Source: Kwoniella bestiolae CBS 10118 (Eukaryota; Basidiomycota; Tremellomycetes; Tremellales; Cryptococcaceae). Taken from it: DNA of 64,000 bases. Both the position numbers and the translations under genes were made by a program. The stretch is from positions 992,001-1,056,000 of the forward strand of contig NC_089244.1 in NCBI RefSeq assembly GCF_000512585.2, in the 5' to 3' direction. Below are positions 22,898 through 35,319 of this stretch, piece by piece. The notes under the pieces are model-generated. The model did no database searches. It was not told the DNA's origin and saw nothing but the letters and a program-made list of their open reading frames with translations. How positions within the stretch are numbered: the first letter of the stretch is position 1; the number at the start of each line of letters is the position of its first letter.

Positions 22898-25800
22898 GGT
22901 GGTGTGAGTTGGTTGAGTGGATGTTGATGAGAAGGAAGATTTGTTATCGATCCGTGTGGAAGACGTGGATGATGACGATGTCGATGTTGATGATAGTGAT
23001 TCCAGATGAGCAGAGGGTCTTCGGATGAGCTATTTTAGTGAAGGGAAAAAAGGAAAGATAAAGAGGGGAAGTGATGAGTCAGCGCTGGAATCATTGAATT
23101 GACAGATGGTTTATTTATATATGATATGTGTTGTCTCACAGGAAGTAGACGAGACATGATGTGATGTGATACCGATGGATGCGGATGTCGTCGAGGGTGG
23201 CCAAATCAAAGTGAAAGCGAATGGAGGGTGAAGCAGAAGAGGGATCTGATCACTTGGGATCAAGGTAGAATCAAATTCAATCGTAGTCGTAATTGTCAAA
23301 GCCAAAAAGTTGTGAAAGAGCGAAAGAACAAGCTTTGCAGGAATCGAATTAGATGAGATGAATAGGATTCAAGCTAGAGTATGACAAGGTATAAAGTGAG
23401 GAGAGTGAAATGAGACTGCACGTCGAAATGTTCTCACCCCGGCACTACCGGATTGAAATTGAATGAGATGAGGGGGTTTGGATGAGTGAGGGGGAAAAAG
23501 AGGAAAAAAAGAAAACAAGGTGAAAGAGCGGCAAGAAAGAAGCAGAGGTGGTTTAAGAGAGATGAGGTGAAAACGATGGAATGATGTTTTATTTCCATTC
23601 CTATTCAGATAGGAAGAGGCGAAAGGGGGGTCATTTATCTGATGAATGAGGATGAGGCGTTGATGTCAAAGCGATGATAACCCCAATAAGAACGAGATGG
23701 ATACCGATGAAGCGAGTAGATAGCACAGGAAAATGATTTCTTCCCATGACCACGCCCCAAACGTCAATCAATGATCACTCTGTATAGTATACTTCTGTTT
23801 CTATTCCCCACTTGGAGTGTTGAGGTTAACCCATCAACAATAAACGACATACACACACACACGCAGCTGAAAAGATGTGAATGATGAATGCGCGTTTAAA
23901 TGAAACCAAAGGGATAGCAACAAAAGGAGGGAGGTATGATCGGGATAGAGTGGGGGATATGAAGGGTACAATGTGATCTCGGCCGCAAGGTGTGTGATGT
24001 GTCCCCGTGCACCCCCATCCCACCATCAAGATCAATGTGATCCATCCAAGGCTTGTCATCGATGGATCATCACTAAACATTGATGGCATATCATGAGACC
24101 CAGGCCAAGATCGACAAGAGGAAGAAGAATGCGAATGAAGATCTCTAATCCCGTCAAACACGGTTCGAAAAGAAAGGAAAAGAAACACGATGGAAATTAT
24201 GAATTCATTCCAAACAAGCGTTTTGAACGATGAAGACTAAAAAGGGGACTAAAAGAGTGCACGAGACACCAAAATAGATAGTCCGTCGAAAACGCATCAA
24301 AGCCATGAGGAGTAACAAACAGTGATACACAACAAATGACCCTTGGCACGACGGTCCGGCAATGCATGGGCATCAAAATCACCATTTCACCTATCGATCG
24401 ATTCGATCGACGCATCTCGGTCTAGTCTCGGGATATGAACCCCGGGACGAGACAGACAGACGAGGTCGATGGATAAAACGATGGTGGTGATGATGATCAT
24501 GAAAGCACACTCAAAGGTGGGAAAGCAAGTTACAGTTCAAGACTTGATTCCAACAAAGACAGAAAACAAAAAATCAAAAAATGAGGTAAAACCCACTTTA
24601 ACACCATCCCGGCAATGACAGGAACAAAGATCGAATGAGAGTACAAAGTGGGAAAAAACGAGATGAAAGGCGAGAACAAGACCATTTCGGCTGTTGCGAA
24701 AATCTCAAGACATGACCAAGTGACAAATGACGCTGACGCTCACCTTTTGATTATTTGATCTTTTGCCGCTTTCCATCCAATCGATGTGAATGATATTTGA
24801 TATGTGATTGATAATTGATGATTGATTATGTTGATGTATACAAGTCGATCTTCAAGGTATAATGAGGCGATGTATGCTGATTATTTGGTATGCGAGTAAT
24901 GTGCCGCGCGGATATATATGTCCAACTGGTTTTTATTTGATGCAAGACAGAGAGAAGAGTTCCTGTTCCTAAAAGTAATGTTACTGATGGGTATGTGCGT
25001 GTTGGTGTTGATGGACTGGATGTTGAATCGATTTATGTACAGAAATGATTATTTGGATATGGATGATGGTGAGAACGATGGTGTGTACTGTAGTTTGTGT
25101 TTTTGCGGAGCTGAAGAAAGAGGAGCGTCGGATTGGATTGGGTCTTATATACAAACTAGCAACTAACAATTGGTATGGTAGGTTTTTTTAGGGTCTAACC
25201 GTATTAATCGAAAGGGCGGTCAAAAAGGAAAAAAATTGAGCGACCGATCGGATTCTTTTCTTTTCTCCTTGCTCATACGGTCGTAAGGTGATGATGGGTG
25301 TTGTTTGTCTATCAGCGCAAACGAATGAACTATTATCCCGTTGACTCGGATGGACAAAAAAAGCAAAGCGAGAAAGGTGAAACCGATTACAAAGAGATAG
25401 ATCGACTCATGTCGGTTTTTCCTTGTTGTTCTTGCTTGGTATTGTTGATGACCGAATGATGATACGTTTGACGGTGTCTCTCTCTTCTTTATGATATGAT
25501 TTGTTGATTTACCTCGGGTGAGCGCGGGTATAAGGTGTAATTACTGCTCTACCACTACGGAACGAGTAAGAGACAAACTCAGACATATACAAAAGGGTAA
25601 GTAAGTATGCTTTTCCGATTATTTGGAACAACCGACCAACCGAGCTTCACTACTATAACAAACGCAACCCCAACCCCAACCCCAACGAATAATGCATATG
25701 CATTCCGATCTTGCTTGTTCTTCTTCTTGATCTGTCTCACTCGAATACCGGATAAAACACCCAACAGCAACAACGTAATCGTTTAAGTTTTCTTGCTCTG

Positions 25801-28800
25801 GTGCAACAGCATTGGAGCGTCACCCGGATTTGGGGTGGGATGCATGGGTTACAAAGCGGGTTTTGATTCTTTTGGTCCATTCGGAGAATAAACCAAAAAT
25901 GACGAGGTCCCTGCGATCTTTTGGTAAGGCCACTCCGTCAACCCCGGAATGCCCTTACCCTGCTTTAGGCTATACCGCTGCTCCTGCTCCACTCGGCTTT
26001 ACCTTTGGCTGTACTCAGGATCTAGAAAAGGGTAGAAAGGGAGTAAGGAATGAAAGATCCAGGGATTGCCGGGCCGGTTATGCCCACTCTGCAATGCAGG
26101 AGGAAATTGCCCGGAATGATACCGCCATGATTGCTATGATGTGATGAGGGATCATGGGGCTCAGCATCGGATGGGCTATGCACAACAAAACCAAAGGGGT
26201 CACCTGTCGAAGGTGAATGGGATATGGATCATTCGGTCTAATTGGTATACCGTACACCGTACATCGTACTGTGCGACCCCTTGGTCGTGCGTGTGTGTAC
26301 AGCAGATACCGCCAATTACCGTGCAAGACATGGGTGGGAATGATCGTCGTCTCTCTACAAGTGTGAAGCAGTATCATCATCGTCGCAACAAGGCGACTTC
26401 GCTTACTCGCTCATGCAACGTACACAGCACATGCCCGCACGATGATGACAAAGCATTCGTTATTGTGGCTTGTTGTTCTGGCTCTCACGTAGTTCATTCC
26501 CACGTATCAGTCGGTATGTGTGTGCTATGAACATATCGATCGGTCCTATCATTGCTGGGGTGATGCAGAGATACAGCCAGTAAAGTAATTCCGAAAACCT
26601 CGTTTGTCGCCTACACATCCTTATTCTTTTATCCGCTTGTTCCCACGTCCGTGCTCTGAGAATATATTGCGTAATCGCATCGTATGGCCGCAAACACATC
26701 TTTTCGGCGAAAACTCGGGATACGCTACCAACATGAAAGAAGCAATCATCCACCGCTGTCTCAGCTCGAAGGAGGCGCCGTGCCATGTACAAGCGCTTTT
26801 AGGCGTAGCCGTTCGCAAGGAGGCTTGGTGGGAGGAATGTTCTTTGTCCTCTTTTTGTTCTTCTCATATGTCTCGTCTCGGTTTCACGGCCTTCTTCCAC
26901 CAGCTGCAGAAAGATGGGAATGGGAATGGGAATGTCTCGGTTCGGAAATACATGGTAGATCATCTAGGCAAATCCATTCCGACGTGATGTTTACTTTTAC
27001 TTTACATACGGCTTTGATGGCAAAGCCGAAACAGATTCTACATGACTCAGCATACTGATGATCGCACTTTGGGAGTAAGGGTCAGGTATCATGATTAATC
27101 CATCGATATGTATCCCGACACTTCCCATCACATACCGCATTGCCTAGATAGACAGGTCAACCAGAGTAAGATCATCGTTGAATACCGAGTACCGTTCTGA
27201 CTACGACGAAGAGGATATGCCGTTATAGAAGAGTAATGTTATGTTTGTTTACGTGTGGCAAATCAGAGTTCGTTTACAACTGACTACTGTAGACTATATC
27301 CGTTAAGGGTAACAACCGATTGCACCAAAAAACGAAACAAAAAATTCCTCGGGTTACTGGGATTGCTCGCTTGGAACAGAGTATCCCGAATATCGGAACT
27401 ATCTCTACTCCGGCTGAAGGCCAGATCCATATTCAAGTTCACCTCGCCTGCGTGATCGAATTATCTAGGTGTGCATCCTGATCACGACGGTATTCACGTG
27501 AATGGCGGCGTGATAGTTGATGACTCAGCATCTACATGCAGCACTCGATACGGACGAGGGGGTGTAAGCGAGCTGTTATACCATCAATACCCCTGCAATG
27601 TGTAAACGGTTCCCAGAGAATTTGAGGTGATTGCGTTGTGATTCCAGAAGCATTACAGGCAGAAGAAGGTTCTCGATCCCCTTGGCAACTCGATCGTGAC
27701 CCGTCAATTCACATCCAGCTCCTTCACGTCCAAACTCAAAAAGTTCCAGATCCAAAAAAGCGGTAGTGACTTATCGTCCTTGTTACTCCGCGGCTGTCCC
27801 ATGAACTTAACTTACCGGCCCGATCGTGAATAAACAAGGTTAACACCATTATTTTACGAATGGCCTAAATTAGAGGAATGGAATGGAGCTTACGATACTT
27901 GTTCTCACCTCTACGGGGAGGGTTGATCCCTTCTCCGAGAGATCAGATCCCATCGCTTCGTCGTTCTTGGATATCGTTGACACGAACCAAGGTTCCTTGC
28001 TCAACAGAGGGGTGACACCTACCTGGCAGAGCGGTATGTAACTTACAGGATATGCGAAAGGTAGATGGGGACATGGATGAGATGCCGCGTTTCCCACATA
28101 CAGAGTTTCGATCAATAGAAAAGAGATCTTCAGGTACCCCCCCCTCCCCTTTAACAGATTCCTAGAAAGTAACGTAAGGAAACCTTCAGTATCAGGTAGC
28201 TTCGATTGTCGCTCCCTTGTATCTTATCTTACCCATCGTCCCCAAGAAGATAGCACCGGTTGGATCATAACCGCTCCAATTGATCATTCGCTTATCGTAT
28301 CTCCTCTAGTTGGATCGAGTCGAGAGGGGTGGCTAAGATAGCGGGATCGTCAGTCGACCAGGGGATCCTGCAGGATGAGTCACAGCTGAAGCATGTCCCT
28401 CGCTCGGTATTGTTCGGCGATTGGATGATACCCTCAGTTAGCACGAGTGAGCGAGATGGCGTGATTGAGCTGGTCGTATTTGTGTGTGCATGGAGTAAGG
28501 GCTAGTGAAAATGGCTGTAATATCACAACGCTGCAGATGATGATGTTTCTTGCGAATGCTGTTGCACGGAAGCGATCGAAGCGAGCAACCTCGGCCGCGA
28601 ATAATACGATCCTATTGTTCAATTCGACTCTGCGTCCATTGTCATGTCTTGGAAAGATCATACTCCCACTATACGAATACGTCATCCGATATCAGGTCGT
28701 AAGCTTGTTCGTGAACATCGATGATACTGTCATTAGGCCATCGCAATCCTCGTGATGGAGCCCAGAGCTTCCCGGGGATTAGATCTATTGCAGGTCAGAT

Positions 28801-30441
28801 CGAGTCTCGTTGGTCACCGCCACGCTCTAGCCCTATCTGTCTGATGAATGAGTGGAGACCGATTGAACCTCAGGGAGAATTAGAGTGGCTCTTCGTCCAA
28901 CAGTCACAGACTTTCCTTCATGATCTTTCCACCCACTGAGGCGAGAAACAGGGAGTGATCCGGTCACACAAAATCTGATTCCTTTGAGCCTCGCATGAGT
29001 TGCTCCACTTTACAACGCAGGACCGTCGGGGGGACTTTACGGAGATGTGCCTCCAAAAGCCACCAACCATTCTTCAAGTGCGTAAGTCTGTCGGATTTAG
29101 CTCAATCTGAGAAGCTTCCGTGGGACGGAGAACAGGAAGGGCCGACTTCTCACCGTTCGATATGAAATCCCCCAACGGACTTATCGGCCCGAGCGACTTG
29201 TGTTGTCATATCGAAGTACGAGTATACTTCCACAGATCTGACATGACACACCCACGTACTACGAGTAGACATCCCATGGCATGTGAATACGCCACACCAT
29301 AAGAATTGATCGATCACTCTGACATCGTCGTCATCTTAATCAAGGTCATAGCCGCGTTCAACCGCTTTCCCACAGATCCATAACTGTACTTCAATCGCTG
29401 ATGCTATGTCGTACATGGCGTTCATATGTAGCAACGGAGATAAGAGTATCACATGTTCCGGGTTTCTCGTAGTAGTATGTATGGCATGCATTTGCGTGTG
29501 AAACGTAGATGCGACCGCGAAACCCGGAGCGTTGTCTTGATCTCACGGAACCATACTCTCAATGACGAATATCATCGTCGGACATAGGTGTGTGAAATCA
29601 AGTATGTAGCTCACGGTGTTTGCTTCATGGCGCGTCGTGATTGATTTTGCTATTGTCTCGCGAGATGAACATACTACATGGTGCGACAATCGAATTTGGG
29701 CATCGATGATGAGATTGAACAAGACGCGGGATCTCCCATATTTCCGGAAGTCAATGGATACCCCACAATATGACCTTGGACTACTAGCATGGGGTCGGGG
29801 TCATGATTATCATGAACGACAGTATATACACTCCATGTCAGCTCCGACATCCGTACTTTGCTTATGGGTCGCTTCCATGCACTCTCGACTCTTAAAATGG
29901 AGCATCACAGAATGGAAGATGCCGTGCCACATTCACCGGAAATAACACCTTTCAGATTTCAGTATGCGACGGGATCAAAAAGTTGGAAGAAGCTCGTGGA
30001 TGACGCTCGATCAAAAAAGTTGAACGACGAGGATGAATAGATTTGAACTTTTGAAATTCGGGCTGCACTTTGTCATTTGTTGATCTCCAACTCATTCTTT
30101 GGCAGGTCATCTATCTGAGTAAACTGGACACGTTCACGAGCGATCAGAGAAGTATACGAAGAGACCTTAACCAGAGAAAACCATAACACAAAAAAACGTG
30201 AGTTCCTCGTCCATCTTCAGACAACACCCTTCGCGACCCCCCCCCCCCAACCCATTTTATGATGTTCATGTAATTTGCGTTTGAGCCTTTCACTACTCAT
30301 TAGAAAGTAGCTTTGAAACCAATATTAGCCTAATATGTCTGATCTATCCTTCTTTTCTCTCTCTTAACGAAAGTCTGGTGATTGTGGAGGATGGGACGAG
30401 CTGACGTTCATTCCAGCTTAGACCACCGATCCGTTGCCAGC
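22898..30441. other. 7.5 kb gene-poor interval upstream of the cyclin and ZPR1
   Basis: No confident gene was found. About 22.9-25.0 kb is purine-rich on the plus strand, so it is pyrimidine-rich in the direction of the cyclin gene, as expected for a long 5' leader. About 25.8-30.3 kb has ordinary composition and only small frames with no recognisable family. Examples are 25812-26144 plus, 28465-28755 plus, 29616-29945 plus, 29858-30040 plus and 27870-28115 minus. Short runs include C-tracts at about 28137 and 30238 and an AACCCC triplet repeat at about 25668. The ZPR1 promoter must lie at its right end. Confidence 0.55.
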
Positions 30442-32324
30442 ATGTCCGCTGCTCCCACAGCTGAAAATCAAAAAGAGAACTTCTTCCCCACTCTTGGGGA
30501 TGTTGCTGATCGAACGGATGCTCTGAAGGGTGAGGATGGCGAGGATGAGGATAAGCAGATGCAGGAGATTGAGAGTTTGTGTATGAGGTGTCACGAGAAT
30601 GTGAGTTACTATATCTTTGAACTGAAAGATCTGATGGCATTTGCTGATGGCTTGAGTGAATCACAGGGAACAACGAGATTGCTTTTAACGACGATCCCAT
30701 ACTTCAAGGAAATTGTGGTATCCAGTTTCAGATGTGATCATTGTGGTCATCGAGATACCGAGATCCAGAGTGCTGGTGAAATACAGCGTGAGCTAAATTA
30801 TCTTTTAGGCCCCAGACCAAATGAATGAAGCTGATCACATCTTCATATATAGCTAAAGGTGTAGTGTATACCGTCCACTTGCTCACCCGAGAAGACCTTA
30901 ACCGACAACTAGTCAAGTCCAACTTCGCTACTCTTTCTATCCCAGATCTCCAACTTACTATCCCACCAGGACGAGGCCAGATCAACACCGTCGAGGGTAT
31001 CATCCGAGATACCATCCGAGACCTGAACATCTCTCAGCCAGTCAGGAGGGTTATGGATCCCGAGACCGGTAAAAAGATCGACGAGATGTTGAGCACAATG
31101 CGAGAATTGATAAATATGGAGGAAGATGAGGAAGATGACGGAGGTGTCGGGATCGATGATGAAGATGTCAAGAAGCCTTCTGAACATGCCGAAGGTCAAG
31201 AGCACGAAGAGAAACCTTTCAAACCCTTTTCAATGGTTCTGGACGACCCCTCTGGAAATTCATTCTTCGCATTCAACGAATCGCCTTCGGACCCTCAGTG
31301 GAATATGAGAGCGTACAGCAGGACGTTCGATCAAAATGTCACTCTTGGTCTGGTAGCTCCAAAGGATGAGAATGCTCAATCTGCTGATGGTCAGATCCAG
31401 ACGAATGAGAATGGCGAGATACCTTTAGATGAGAAGCACAAATTGTCCAGTATGGAGGAATTTGAAGAGAGGAGGAAACAGGCTGGCGAAGTCTTGCCTG
31501 AGGAGGTGTTCAGTTTCCCATCTACCTGTTCTAGCTGTGGTCATCCTTTGGAAACTAGGATGCAGCAGATCAATATCCCTTATTTCAAGGTGAGTCTGAC
31601 ATCTTCCTCGAATATATCAGTCTACATCGTTAGGCTGTCCGTGATGGATTGAGCTGACCTGGGCTTTTCTCGTTTGCTAGGATATCATCATCATGTCTGC
31701 GAACTGCTACGCCTGTGGCTACAGGGATAACGAAGTGAAGTCTGGTGGATCGATAGCCGATAAGGGAAAGAGGATAACTCTGAAAGTCGAAGATGAGGAG
31801 GATCTCACCCGAGATATGCTCAAGGTGAGTTCGAAATTCACATAAAAATATTGTCCTTACATAGATCCCAGCTAACCATCTAATTCATGGCTCAGTCCGA
31901 CACAGCAGGTCTTGAGATCCCCGAGATTGACCTCCACCTCCAACCAGGTACTTTAGGAGGACGATTCACCACCCTCGAAGGGCTATTGAACGAGATTTAC
32001 GAAGAACTATCTACCAAAGTCTTCAGGACAGGTGATTCCCTAACCTCGGGAATTGGACAGATAAACAACGAAGGTCAGAAGGGTGAAAGGAAATTCGAGA
32101 CTTTCCTTAGAGGTTTGAAAGATTGTATATCCGTTACTCGACCTTACACCTTGATCCTCGACGATCCCGTGTCCAACTCGTATTTGCAGAATCTCTACGC
32201 ACCCGATGCGGATCCCAATATGACGATTGAGGAGTACGAGAGGACGTTTGAGCAGAACGATGATTTGGGGTTGAATGATATGGTCTTGGAAGGGTATGAT
32301 AAGGAAGCGGAGGGTACTGCTTAG
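30442..32324 (+). CDS. ZPR1: Zinc finger protein ZPR1
   Basis: Conserved eukaryotic factor with two C4 zinc fingers, reported to help fold elongation factor eEF1A. About five exons give roughly 480 residues. After [20 protein letters not shown], finger 1 is [20 protein letters not shown] with [14 protein letters not shown] following. The first alpha/beta domain contains [19 protein letters not shown] and [15 protein letters not shown]. Finger 2 is [20 protein letters not shown] with [15 protein letters not shown]. The second domain ends in [17 protein letters not shown] and an [16 protein letters not shown] stretch. Start chosen at 30442; an in-frame ATG at 30391 would add 17 residues. It converges with the M28 peptidase gene. 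Confidence 0.96.
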
Positions 32325-32610
32325 GCATTCATGACACTTGCAGCTTCATGATGCAGAGGGATTTGAGATTGACAGTGGTGGATGTTGTTGTAGATTCATA
32401 GACGAGTAGATCTCACTATACAATGTAGAGGAAGGTAGACATCATAATCATTCTTTGTACATTTTAGCACAAATGCATCTGACAAAGACATTGTATCGAT
32501 ACTCGGATCGCTCTTTCCAAATCGCACATCAGAAACGCCAAGCTCATACTTGTTGTTTCTCATTCCGATCCATCAAATTATGTCGTCCACTTCTCCTCCA
32601 AAGTCCTTCC

Positions 32611-34437
32611 TTATGCGCCTTCAGCCAAAGTATACCCAGCAACAGTCAACAACCCCGACAACGTGACTTTCGCAATCGACACGACCTGCTCGAAATCGTA
32701 ATTATCCCTCTGAGAGAGATCACCCGAATTATGATAAAATGGATCGGCGATCCAACCGTTCCTCTCGAACACTTGAGTAGCTGGGAACCCGTATGAAACG
32801 AAGGATTGATGGTCGGAACAACAGGCTGCCGTTTTGCCTACTACCAATTCGGGGGAGTAGATTTGGGAGAGGTTACCTATTAACCATGATGCTTCGGGGA
32901 GATGGATTCTGCGGTGTGTGCGGATCAGTAACCACATTGACGTGTATTTCGGATGCGGTACTTACGATTCTGGTAGGCCGATCTGGAGAGGTTCTCCGGG
33001 CTGGGCACAGATAGAGTAAATTAGCCACTGATTATCTTACAAAGTGTGAGATATCGTCACTCACAGCGTGATAAGCCAACATGTCAGCTTGGACTTGCAG
33101 GAGGATAGTAGTATTCTTCTCGTGAAGGTGTTCTATCGGGAGGACAAATCAGATTAGCTATATGAACGAATCTGAGTGTTCCACTGAGAGTAGAAGTATA
33201 CTCACCCGCATAAGCATGACTGCCCAACAGACCCTGCTCCTCCCCAGCGAAGAAAGCCAGTACGACCTGCTTCTTGAACTTGACCCCCTGAGTACCGATA
33301 GCATGAGCGACACCTAGCAGATGACCTGTTCCCGATCCATCGTCGTCTCCTCCTGGAGCACGGGTCGAGCCGAATGATCCTCTTGAATCATAGTGGGCAG
33401 ATAAGATTACGTGCTCGGTGGAGTTGAGCGAAGATGGATAATGGCAGATGACGTTTGGTGAGAACCCTTCGATGAATGTGTGGAGGGTACAGTTCGCTCC
33501 TGTTGCTTCTACCTTGTCTATGTGTGCCAATCATAACGATCAGTCAACTGGTCTCGAGGGTAGACGTGCAGCATGCCTATATCGAGGGGGAGAGGGTGGA
33601 GGCATATAAAATTAATGACCCACCTTTGATCCAATGAGCAGCCTTAATAGCTCCAGGTGTGAAGCTATGCCTGGACACAATCCCGCTGGGAGCTTCACCG
33701 GTCAACCATCGCACATCCCGTCTAATTTGGTTGAGCTCAATACCGTCCGAAACGATCTTATCTACCTCAGGAGAGAATCTAAGATGTTTGGTCACGTTTG
33801 CCAAGTATCTGGCGAATTGCGATGGCACTGGCTCCCAGCCGTTGGCGAGAGCTGGAAGAGGTTTGGAAGGCAGGGCAACAGGTACGAGATGGGATGGGAG
33901 GAACGTATCGATCATTGGGAGATATGATTCAGGGACGTGGAGGAGGAGCGAAGTGGGCGATTGGTGTAGGAGTCGAATGGGTTGAGAATGGCTTGATGAT
34001 CTGGTAGACGACAAGACCTGTTGGGCTGAGTCGTCAGAAGAGAGGAGAGCAAACTCTCTTGATACTTCTGAGATCGTCGTCCAGGCATCTTCGGAGTTTT
34101 GAAGTGATAGAACTTCTTGATCTACACCAGCTTGTCCGACCCATACAATCCTACTCCCATCATTTCCGTTCTCAAAGTTTAGTGGAACGAGTGATCCAGC
34201 ACTGAGTCCATCTAAAGCTGATTCGCCAGTCAAGCATTCTTGGGTTGGTAGGTAGATGTGGTCTTGAGTCGAAGCTTGTCCACCGTATGTACCGTAGTAC
34301 GAGGTTTTAAGGCATTCGGCAAGTCCGCTGGATGGGGCGGTTGAGGTGACGAGCAGTGTGCTGGGCGTTGAGGGGGAGGGGACAACGCTGGCTGAAGCTG
34401 ATCCCAGAACAGCTAGTAGCGCAAATAGGGAGGACAT
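32611..34437 (-). CDS. Secreted M28 zinc aminopeptidase
   Basis: Zinc exopeptidase of family M28 (leucine aminopeptidase type). The ATG at 34437 opens a signal peptide, MSSLFALLAVLGSASASVV. An unconserved propeptide-like region leads to the catalytic domain. Zinc ligands and catalytic residues appear in order: VILSAHYDSRGSFGS, then APGGDDDGSGTG, LAFFAGEEQGLLGSHAYA, QADMLAYH, and SDHQSFVSYGFPA with DPFYHNSGD near the end. Several short introns; the end reads SGLLTVAGYTLAEGA. Likely exported or vacuolar. It lies tandem with the upstream MFS gene on the minus strand, separated by about 880 bases. Confidence 0.93.
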
Positions 34438-35319
34438 GTTTGCTGGTATCCACAAGATTGCCGTAGAGGAGATGATAGTGATGGTCAGGTAGGGATGAAT
34501 TAGTTAGTGAGGTGGTGAGAGGTGATGTGATATGGTGGGATCCATGCGCAACGACTGCAGGTTATGGAACGCGTCGGTTATGAGTCATCGGAGGATACCG
34601 ATCGAATCAATTTCACCTTTGCTGCTGTTATAGCAGTTACCATCAAAAGCACACACCCCCTCCTTTTTGTTAGTCCCCGTCAATCAATCCTACGCAGATC
34701 ACCAATTCCATCCTTTGAATATGCAAAAAGCGAATAAATTCCAACAATTTATCATCTTCTTTAAATCGTTGTTTTCCAGCTGTTGAGAGAAACCGATCAT
34801 CAAGAAACAAAAACAAAAACAACAGCACCCGGGATTCCCAAGTGGTCCCCCACCTTGGTACTAACCGAGCGATACCCAGGATGGCTTCGCAGAGCGGACG
34901 GGATGCGGCATTTTCTAGGTTCTATGGCCGTTGATGAAGATGTGGCCTTTCGCAACATACATGTATTCTAACTCAAAGCAGAAAAACACCTGCGCACGGA
35001 CTTTTCGATGACATCTCGTGCTTGGGTCTGATAGTTCTGATGATCTGTGAGTGTATGTCTGAGGGTAGGTTCCGGGAAAACAGGGCTATGGATAATACCG
35101 AACCAAAATCTGAACTATCAAACTCGGATATCGGTTGTATGAGGTTATGAGATTGACACGGTATACCACCGACAGCTCTTCAAAAGTTAAAGAAAAGTGC
35201 CCCGATGTTTCCATCGAGTATGTCTGGCCATTACCTTTCTGAGTGTTCGACACAGGGATCGCAATATCCTGAGAAGTGAGGTATACATGCGCATGACTAT
35301 CTTACCGAATCACAGCCAA
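34438..35319. other. Intergenic: M28 peptidase promoter and MFS transporter 3' end
   Basis: About 880 bases. The left part should hold the peptidase promoter. A CAAAAA-type run lies at about 34803-34826. No gene is recognised. Confidence 0.5.

Noticed and set aside
24415..24460. tRNA-like T-arm (GGTTCATATCC) on the minus strand
   Set aside because: The loop lacks the conserved A at position 58. No matching A box or acceptor stem is found upstream.
25812..27058. Chain of plus-strand frames of about 110-130 codons
   Set aside because: They overlap in different frames, resemble no family and lack convincing exon joins, so I left them inside the gene-poor block.
34438..34455. Upstream start of the M28 peptidase at 34455
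   Set aside because: The codon there is TTG. The first ATG at 34437 begins directly with a good signal peptide.
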